From assembly GCA_013423325.1 (NCBI GenBank), contig BLJB01000271.1:126820-190819 (forward strand): a stretch of DNA of 64,000 bases, read 5' to 3'. The notes beneath the pieces were generated by a model that had not been told where the DNA came from, did no database searches, and worked only from the letters and a program-made list of their open reading frames with translations. Positions 57,002-64,000 of this stretch are shown one piece after another (position 1 is the stretch's first letter; every line of letters starts with the position of its first letter). This stretch comes from Usnea hakonensis (taxonomy: Eukaryota > Ascomycota > Lecanoromycetes > Lecanorales > Parmeliaceae). Made by a program: the position numbers and the translations under genes.

Positions 57002-59004
57002 TTAGGTGCGGTTGCGAAGCTTGACCCACAACGGCGGTTTGTCCCACATCAGATATGCTTTCTGCTGCGTCCAGGCACGACTCTGTTCACACAGCTCCAT
57101 GTCGAAATGCCACATCATTCGTGTCAAGATTGACCGTATCTCAAAATACGCAAGGCTAAATGGGCAAAGATCCTCAGCACGTTAAGCGCCATTACTGCTG
57201 GAGTGTCTCAGAACCTACTTTTTACCAATGCAATTTCGCGGTCCTACCGAAAAGGGCTGCAGTGCATCTTTGCGATCGTTACGGTAACGTTCAGGTACCT
57301 CTGGTAGCCATCGCTCCGGAATGAAGGACTTGGGGTCGGTGAAATTGGCGCTGGACTGGTAGGTCGCCGACTGATGCACTCAGACGGATGTCTGCCTACA
57401 AATTAACGGGAATTGGATCAAGCGATCTGTCATAGATGCAATTACATTTGTGGGCACAAAACGTCCGTCAATAATGTCGCCCTTTGACCCTGTCATGCGC
57501 GGTAATGATGCTGGGATGGGTGGGTACATGCGGAGAGATTCTGTGAGAACAGCTTCCAGGTATGGAAGTTTGCCGGGGCTTCTGACGGAAAGAGGAGTGA
57601 TATCGTCTGCGCTCTGGAAAGCGTCTCTGATTTCGGCTTGGAGCTTTTTGAGTACGACCGGATTTGAGAGAAGATAGTAAGTCGCTCCACTCAGCAGCGT
57701 GGCCGTGGTTTCAGAGCCGGCAACTAAAAGAACACCTGAGGTGCTGATGATTTCCTCTCGAGTCATGCCTCGCTCGTCGTTATAACGTTGGATCTAAAGA
57801 CAGCAGAAGACATGAGTAGTAAACAAGATCAATTATTTAACAAAACTTACGTAGGTCGTGAAGTCTTTTCGATCCGTATCGTGATTCAAGCGACTTTCCG
57901 TTTTCTGTTTGGTGAAAGCAAAGTGAGCTTTCCGTTTGTCAGCCATCGATGGAATATTGGACATTAGAAGCTTAAAGACTCGATTGATGATCGGGTAGGT
58001 TGCTGCGAATCGCATAATACCCAGGAATTTGACAGAGGCGAATATATTTCTTCGAAATTAGTGAACAAAAATTAAGGTAGATCAAGTGCACTATACCTTA
58101 TCCAGGCGTGGTATTGGCCATTCTCGAGTGCGCGAAAGGATTCTCCAAGGGTAAGATCACTACGGCCTTTATGAGTATGCTCCTTGACCTTGTGGATACT
58201 TATCTGAAAATAAACCCAAATGTAGCGGGATACGAACCCAATAATATCAAAGGTGGTGAAATTGTACCATGACATGATGTCAACCTTGTCGATGTTCGGA
58301 TTCTGACATTGTTCTCTCAAGCGCGAGACAAGCAAGTCAAAATAGCCGGTAATAATGGACTCTTGTTCTCGCAATGCTGACTCAGAGAACGCATGCGAGA
58401 GCAATTTGCGAATGCGGGTATGATCGACATTGTTCGCAACTATCTTTTATCAGTTCCTATCGCTCAAGGCGTCAGCGAGTGAGTATTACCGACGACATTA
58501 GCTGCAGGGCCACGCTCGAATATAATAGGATCTTTCTCTAGCTGTTCTTTGCTTACCCTGCTGCCGTAAATATCTGCATGGTGATGTTCAGCGCGACTCG
58601 AGTTGACGGTTCTGCGAGGATTACCTTTCCATGCCTGGGCAGTATTGAAAGACAGCGCATTTGGCGATATTCGTACAACTGGCCCATATTGGTTATGAAG
58701 CTTTTGGGTGTCAACATGTGCGTTACCGGTCAACATGGACCAGCAATCTGGGAAGTGGAAGGCAGCTCTCCAGGCCGGGCCTGTGTTATGATCAGTGAGG
58801 ATGTGGCTTTTTCTGGAAATGCCATTACTGGGAAATTTGCTCAAAGGGTGGAAATATAGATTGTAGATGATCGTTGTGGCTGGAAGCACGAGAAACTGCG
58901 CCAGTCAATGTAGTGCTCATCAGGTTGAGCGATGTCTGACTTACGCAGGCAATCAGTGCTCCCACGACAGTAGCAGGAGTAACGGAAACTCCGAGAAGCC
59001 CCAT
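57002..59004 (-). pseudogene. Cytochrome P450 with one in-frame stop
   Basis: Nine exons on the minus strand: 59004-58945, 58895-58829, 58780-58490, 58439-58238, 58159-58097, 58049-57851, 57793-57446, 57391-57219 and 57155-57002, equal to 518 codons. All P450 hallmarks are present: a hydrophobic N-terminal anchor, 'YGPVVRISPN', the I-helix 'AGSETTATLL', the ExxR motif in 'ESLRMYP', 'FIPERWLP', and the heme loop '[12 protein letters not shown]' rebuilt across the last intron. However, codon 414 (57380-57382) is TGA, between the beta-strand 'TSV' and 'VHQSATY', and no splice choice I tried avoids it. The usual FPGP after the membrane anchor reads FPSP. It is likely a recent pseudogene, unless the TGA is a sequence error. 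It lies next to GGPPS on the same strand. Confidence 0.75.
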
Positions 59005-59339
59005 AATAAATACGTGTCCAGAGCGAAAGAGAATGGGTTCCGATCAAAGGCAAAGTCTGTCAGATTACGGAGTATATGAGATTTAATTCCTCAACGGACG
59101 GACGATATAACAGTAGGATGGTGGCCCCACCACTTTCGACTTTGCCGAAGTTTAGGCGATCATTCTCTGTGTTCTCATCAGTCATCGGGCCATCTGATTG
59201 GTCCAAGTAGATTTGTAGATAGATGATTGGGCCAATCCAACGCCGGGACCAATTGCACAAAGTACTTTACTCCGTATGATACGATCATTCGGGATTAGAA
59301 ACTGCGTAAAACTTCGGCCATCTCGTCACTCTCCTACAT
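59005..59339. other. Gap between P450 and GGPPS genes
   Basis: 335 bp that should hold the P450 promoter and the GGPPS 3' end. TACGGAGTA occurs at 59066-59074 and its reverse complement at 59268-59276, so two copies face each other about 200 bp apart. Confidence 0.5.
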
Positions 59340-60461
59340 TTAAACCAAATCTAGCTTTTCCACAAAGGCTCGCACCCCCCTCCCCGCATCAACACCCTCA
59401 TCCATCATATCAATCATCGAGATCGCCCTGCTCCTCAATTCCTTGATCGTCTTCTTACAATACTCAAAACTTCCTGTATCTTGCATGTACTTTACCGCAT
59501 GCTTTTTGACCTCAACGCTCTCCGTTTGCTGCCTCAGTATGTTGATCAACTGCAGATTCTGCGGATCCGTGCGGACGGCATGAATGACAGGGTACGAGAA
59601 CTTTCCTTCTGTCAAGTCTTCGCAGAAACCCTTGTTAGAGGTGTAGTCACTAGAGAGGTTTAGGTAGTCGTCGCGGATTTGAAAGAGCGCGCCGATAATG
59701 TTGACGAGAGGAATATAGTTCCTAAAAGTCTCGTCAGGCAAAGCTGTCATTAAAAGATATTTGGAAGAGAATAAGATTTCGTACTGATTACTATCACTTT
59801 TCGCTTGCATAAGTCTCACGGCAAGTCGAAATAACCCCCCGGTTTTGTTGCCTACCATCTCGAGATACTCGTCTTCTGTCGGGCATCTTAGCGTGTCTCG
59901 CCAGAAAAGATCCATGCCTTGGCCTCGATGCAAATTTATAAGCTCTTCCATATAGATACGGGTGACCTCTTCATTATTGAGTTTCATAGTCTCCCCTAAT
60001 GCCTGGAAGTATACATAGTTCGCAGAGTTGACCGTCTGCGCAACGCCGAAGATACTGTGTGCCACTGGTATCCCTCTTCGAAGCGTTGAGGAATCTTCAA
60101 CATCATCGACCCTAGGTTGCGACTTCATTAGCTGGGCTAAGTCAGTTTTTAGGAGCCATGATCGGACGTACAGCAACGAAGCTGTGTGCAGCAACTCCAC
60201 TACCTTCGAGATGATCGCTAGATTCTCTTCCGAAACATTCAACCACGCATTGAATGCAGCTATAAGTTGTTCCCTTATGCCTTTTCCTGGTTGATTGGAT
60301 AGATATTGATAGGGGCCAAGCAAGACATTCTCTTTCTCCAATGACCACGTTTGGCCACTGAAATACGATGCCACGTTATTGACTTCCTCGAAAGTAGCTA
60401 TATCTGAAGTGCTGGCTCGGGCAGGTGTGGCGTGGGGAGAGTGAGACTGTTCGAACACCAT
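59340..60461 (-). CDS. Geranylgeranyl diphosphate synthase
   Basis: Two exons, 60461-60172 and 60111-59340, giving 353 aa. This trans-prenyltransferase condenses IPP with allylic diphosphates to C20. The N-terminal '[25 protein letters not shown]' (substrate-binding KxxR region) is followed by '[37 protein letters not shown]', with the first Asp-rich motif DDVED. '[16 protein letters not shown]' follows, and the second Asp-rich motif 'DDYLNLSSD'. The 60-nt intron (60112-60171) has no in-frame stop and lies directly before the first Asp-rich motif, so an unspliced call would add 20 spurious residues. It could be a housekeeping enzyme or a cluster copy; adjacency to a P450 suggests a diterpenoid context. 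No terpene cyclase is visible in the window. Confidence 0.9.
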   Translation of the reverse strand: MVFEQSHSPHATPARASTSDIATFEEVNNVASYFSGQTWSLEKENVLLGPYQYLSNQPGKGIREQLIAAFNAWLNVSEENLAIISKVVELLHTASLLYVRSWLLKTDLAQLMKSQPRVDDVEDSSTLRRGIPVAHSIFGVAQTVNSANYVYFQALGETMKLNNEEVTRIYMEELINLHRGQGMDLFWRDTLRCPTEDEYLEMVGNKTGGLFRLAVRLMQAKSDSNQYEILFSSKYLLMTALPDETFRNYIPLVNIIGALFQIRDDYLNLSSDYTSNKGFCEDLTEGKFSYPVIHAVRTDPQNLQLINILRQQTESVEVKKHAVKYMQDTGSFEYCKKTIKELRSRAISMIDMMDEGVDAGRGVRAFVEKLDLV

Positions 60462-61413
60462 TACGATGGTAGCGCTTTTCGCCTATCAGCAAAGCGAATA
60501 AAAGCGAAAGTAAAACTGGGAAGCTGCGCCTCACTATGGAAGAAGACTTCGGACAAAAGTTAAGGCCTTTGGATTTGATACACGAGATCATTGGTATCAT
60601 GACCAGCACTGCTATCCTCTCAAGAGCGCGCTGAGCACCAAGTTAAAACGCAAAGCGAGCCTTGCCACCTGCCAGATAGCCCAAGGATGAATGCAGCTCG
60701 CCGAAGTTCCAAAGTACTGAATACGACTACAGGAGGCTGGGCAAAGCCGAACTCAGACACGATTACCGATGCAAGCTGAAAGGCTGCAGGGTCAATATGC
60801 ATTACTGGTTTGCCTTGCAACAACAGCCCTTGATGCGTTGTTCACAAGTCCTTGACTGCTTACTGCCTAGAAGCTAAGATAATTTTGCCAGGCTTGGTAA
60901 TCTGACTACACTCTTATTTTCGCCTCAGCTGGCCTCTCTACATTATCCTATTGGCTACCCGTAGCGTAAGCCGCACATTCCATAAATCTCCCAATATTCT
61001 CAGTCAAACGATGCACTTTGGCCTATAGACTTCTGCAGGATAGGCTAGCTCATCTCCAGCCACATAGTCCGTATCCACTTTGTGAATCGAACGCTGACCC
61101 TGATTCGGTACATGGTTGGTCGTGAAATTTGGCATTGGAAAACTTTCATTGTCTTCGTTCAACCTCGAGTAAGATTCGTTCGAAGGAAGATTCCTGTCCT
61201 GTGATCCTTGAGGTCCATAATGGAGTGGCGATAAATGTTCCCTGACAATGGCCCTGAATCTGTCGGTTCCATCCTCTCTGCAACATAAGTATGAGACTGT
61301 CCCTCTTAGTCTTGTCATGTCTGAACAAGTCTGGGAGCCCCGTGGAGATTACAGAAATTACAAGCAAAGGAAACGAATCCTCGGTATATAAAAATTGCTA
61401 ACCAAGAAATGAT
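60462..61413. other. Divergent promoter region of GGPPS and the FAD oxidoreductase
   Basis: About 950 bp without a supported gene. Short frames on the minus strand (60376-60823, 61004-61367) show no motif. It probably contains both promoters. Confidence 0.4.
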
Positions 61414-62650
61414 ATGGACTCAAGGTCCGACGGCCGCCATATTGTGATTATAGGTAAATCATTAGGCATCGCAACAGTGGTCAAGGGGGCGGCATTATAG
61501 GATCCTGCATCGCCTCCTATGTCACCCGCCATCCGTCATACGATACCCGGTCACATGCAGTGACTCTACTGGAAGCCAGTCAGCTTGCTGGCTGCTCTTC
61601 AGGCAAGGCGAGAGGTCTGGTTGCTACGTGGGCAGACCCACAATGCATCGCGCCGCTCAGTCATCATCTCCACACCCAACTTGCAAAAGAGCACGACGGC
61701 GAAAGACGTTGGGGCTATCGGGGGGTTAATTGTGCTGATGTGGACGCCATGGGAGATGCTGTTGGGCATGTGAAGACAGAGCAGGATGGATCCCAGTTCC
61801 ACCCTCATGCTACGTCTGCGCCCAAGCTTACTGATCTCCCCCAGGAATTAGATCGGATAGTACCTGAAAGTATTTCGTCGTACACTGGACTTGGAAATCC
61901 GGAAAACACCGGACAGGTGCACCCATACCTGTTTACAACCAGTATTGCTTCTTTGGCGGAACAGAAAGGCGTTAAGATCATCATTGGCTCGGTGAAGAAG
62001 ATAAAGTACTCGCGTGACGGCAGGAAGGCTGAATCGGTGACCTGCAAATTGAAAAGCACCTCGGAAACGTACGAGCTCCCAGCTACGGATATTGTCATCG
62101 CCACCGGCCCGTGGACCAAGTTTGTTTTTCCAGCTGCTCCATCAGAGAGTCCAGGAATCATAGCATTGTGATTCGTCCGGCAAAACCTACCTCGGCATAT
62201 GTACTTTTTTCCGAGCTACAACCAAAGGTTCCTCAAAAACGAATACCTCCAGAGATATATTCTCAGCCCGATGGAACAATCTACTCGTGTGGGCCTAGCG
62301 ATGTCGATATTCCCTTGCCCGAGACCACTGACTTGGTTCAGGTTGACCAAGGGCTCTGTGACACAATTTACAGCGATATCAGCAACATATCGGAAGAAAT
62401 AAGGGACGGGAAGGCCTTGATCAAACAACCTTGTTATCGGCCGATTGTCCATGGCAGAAATCGTGACATTGGGCCTCTTGTAGGACCAACGGGTATAAAA
62501 GCTTTGTGGCTGGCCGCGGGCCATGATTCGTGGGGCATTCAGAACGGTCCAGCTACAGGGTTGGTCATGAGTGAGATGCTGTTCGAGGGAAAGGCTCCAA
62601 GTGCAGATGTGACAAGTTTGGATCCAAGCAGAGTGCTCAATGTACCTTGA
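61414..62650 (+). pseudogene. TDA3-like FAD-dependent oxidoreductase, frameshifted
   Basis: The N-terminus 'MDSRSDGRHIVIIGGGIIGSC' has the dinucleotide-binding GxGxxG after removal of a 32-nt intron-like segment (61454-61485, GTAAAT...AAG), which is shorter than any other intron here. The frame continues through 'VTLLEASQLAGCSSGKARGL' and 'DIVIATGPWTKFVFP'. It then loses frame near 62140-62155 and stops at 62171. The remainder is in another frame to 62650: 'SIVIRPAKPTSAYVLFSE' and 'ALWLAAGHDSWGIQNGPATGLVMSE'. Family members (DAO fold, yeast Tda3) read straight across, so a one-base loss is the simplest explanation. It is divergent from GGPPS. Substrate is unknown. If the frameshift is a sequencing error the gene would be about 400 aa. 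Confidence 0.7.
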
Positions 62651-63436
62651 ATGAGACGTACGAACTTTAGGCGCGCCATCAACGTCCTCAACGACCTAAT
62701 TGGGCCCTTGGTCAATCTGGACAATATTGACTTTCGTATCGAGAAGTGCCTTGCACCTAGTAGATGACCGGAAAAAATCGGGGACAAAAATATCCATTTT
62801 CTGCGACCCAATCTTAAAGTGGCATGAGTAGTCTAATAACATTCAATCAGATGCCCCTACACGTCAAGATGCTCCTACACGACTTTTTGGTCTGATTTGA
62901 TGATGCAATGCGTGAAGAAGTTGCGCTCTATGACAAATGCGAATCTTTTGGTAACGGGAACAGGATATAATTGTGGGCATCAGCCATAAGCGCACCCAGC
63001 ATGGGCTTCCAAGAAATAGTGAAAAATATCTCTGTGTTCGCAACCATCTATTGACAGGTGTTTAGAAAAGTCTGCTGCTCCACACCATATAATAAGCGGC
63101 AAAGTTTTGCGATTCTGCTGTGTGCTGCGGCAGGATTAATCGAATGACAAGCACGTCTCAACTGGGGAAAACCATAGTACTGAAGCCATGAAAATTGTTG
63201 AGGCTATTCATTCTCGAACACAGACAGATTGTGCAAAGACTACAAGTGCACTCAAGAGATTGGAAGCGTAGCCAGATTGACGTATGCAATTCTTTATTGC
63301 TATTGATATACACAGAAGTATGCATGCAATTACAGCAGATGCATCGTCCGTAAACCTCTTCGTAGCGGCTCGTCCTCTTCACATCTGAACTCGACCCAGA
63401 CTCATCCGATCCAGATTTGACGTCCGCAGGAAAAAA
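62651..63436. other. Convergent intergenic stretch
   Basis: No gene is recognised between the oxidoreductase and the 3' end of COX8. Only short open frames without motifs are present. Confidence 0.4.
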
Positions 63437-63776
63437 TTATTTGTTCTTTTTCGTTTGCCAAACTGCATATTCCGTAAGCACATACCATAACCTGGATTAA
63501 CAATTGGATCCTACCCGCAAGGCCAAATGGAAGCCCAAAGAAAAAGGCTGTCTTCCCATCAGCGCTGTCACCTTCAAAAATCTACTGCAATAATGTACCC
63601 ATCGTTCCCCAGTATCTTAACGCAAAGTACTTGGTCAGTGGGTTGAAAGGTAGGTTGCTTCGAGGACCTTCAGGATAATGGTAGGGACTTGAGAGGCGCG
63701 CTGCAGAGGTTCGAAAGCCGCGGCTGGCGATTATGGACGGTGCCTTGGAGGCGAGGATGGCGGTTCGTGGGAGCAT
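63437..63776 (-). CDS. COX8: Cytochrome c oxidase small subunit (COX8 / VIIc type)
   Basis: Three exons on the minus strand: 63776-63599, 63547-63515 and 63462-63437, giving 78 aa. Introns are 51 and 52 nt; exons 2 and 3 are only 33 and 26 nt, so gene finders would miss them. The presequence is 'MLPRTAILASKAPSIIASRGFRTSAARL'. The mature part is 'SSPYHYPEGPRSNLPFNPLTKYFALRYW', then a short TM segment 'GTMAFFFGLPFGLAVWQ' and a basic end 'TKKNK'. This is the nuclear-encoded subunit homologous to yeast Cox8 and mammalian COX7C in the mitochondrial inner membrane. The splice joints exactly rebuild the conserved C-terminal 'AVWQTKKNK'. Confidence 0.9.
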
Positions 63777-64000
63777 CTGGTCTTTCAGTACGTGCAATTA
63801 CACAGAACCCATTCTATCATACCTTGTTCACTGGCTGGCCTGGTGATGTGCTCAAAGAGAGATGTCAACTTTCCTGATGATGAGCTCTCATTGAAGGCAT
63901 TAAATTCGCCTGGTAAGGCTTAGCGCCCTGCACCCCATGTCATTGTTTTTGAAATCCGTCGCTTATGGCGAACACAAGCATCATTCGGTTGTTATATAAA
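63777..64000. other. Upstream region of COX8 at window edge
   Basis: 224 bp to the right edge with no recognised feature. It presumably includes the COX8 promoter. Confidence 0.4.

Noticed and set aside
57380..57382. TGA in the P450 as a selenocysteine codon
   Set aside because: Ascomycete fungi generally lack selenocysteine machinery and P450s have no Sec at this position. A nonsense mutation or sequence error is more likely.
1..64000. CRISPR arrays, operons or ribosome-binding sites
   Set aside because: The window is fungal nuclear DNA with spliceosomal introns. No regularly spaced repeat array was seen.

Overview
The window comes from a filamentous ascomycete (Pezizomycotina). The evidence is a set of fungal housekeeping genes (GET1, NDC1, YVH1, VFA1, PEP12-type syntaxin, cytochrome c1 heme lyase, mevalonate diphosphate decarboxylase, ELP1, COX8), densely packed on both strands. 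Most are split by short introns of about 46-80 nt with GTAAGT/GTGAGT-type donors and CAG/TAG acceptors. I cannot assign a class or species. Exon joints were worked out by hand from reading frame, splice consensus and remembered family conservation; they are predictions, not transcript evidence.

Layout. 0.5-8.8 kb: a prenyltransferase-alpha-like protein divergent from GET1, a conserved membrane protein, a four-TM-type membrane protein (DUF7598-like) and nucleoporin NDC1. 9.5-12.5 kb: a C2H2 zinc-finger regulator, then about 3.3 kb with no recognisable gene. 15.7-25.3 kb: YVH1 phosphatase with a very long intron through its catalytic Cys codon, VFA1, a double-hotdog acyl-CoA thioesterase with a GC-AG intron, an unresolved locus and a POF1-like nucleotidyltransferase. 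26.4-36.3 kb: a secreted Ser/Thr-rich wall-type protein, a wax-synthase-fold acyltransferase, a TCP11/SOK1 protein, an interstitial telomere-like tract, an FMN-dependent 2-hydroxyacid oxidase and a small membrane protein. 37.2-45.9 kb: one giant five-exon gene (about 2816 aa) with two sacsin-type ATPase modules and a C-terminal BTB/POZ domain. 46.7-54.2 kb: syntaxin, CYT2-like heme lyase divergent from MVD1/ERG19, and ELP1 with a second GC-AG intron.

The right end (54.3-62.7 kb) has a different character. A degenerate chromodomain relic with nonsense codons and a pair of imperfect direct repeats lies beside a small terpenoid-looking group: a P450 with an in-frame TGA, an apparently intact geranylgeranyl diphosphate synthase, and a TDA3-like FAD oxidoreductase broken by a frameshift. 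I read this as a decaying accessory or secondary-metabolism island beside transposon debris. A normal COX8 gene follows at 63.4-63.8 kb.

The most interesting items are the sacsin-BTB giant, the decaying P450/GGPPS/oxidoreductase group, the two GC-AG introns, the 718-nt YVH1 intron and the palindromic CCAAT pair between the heme-lyase and sterol-pathway genes.
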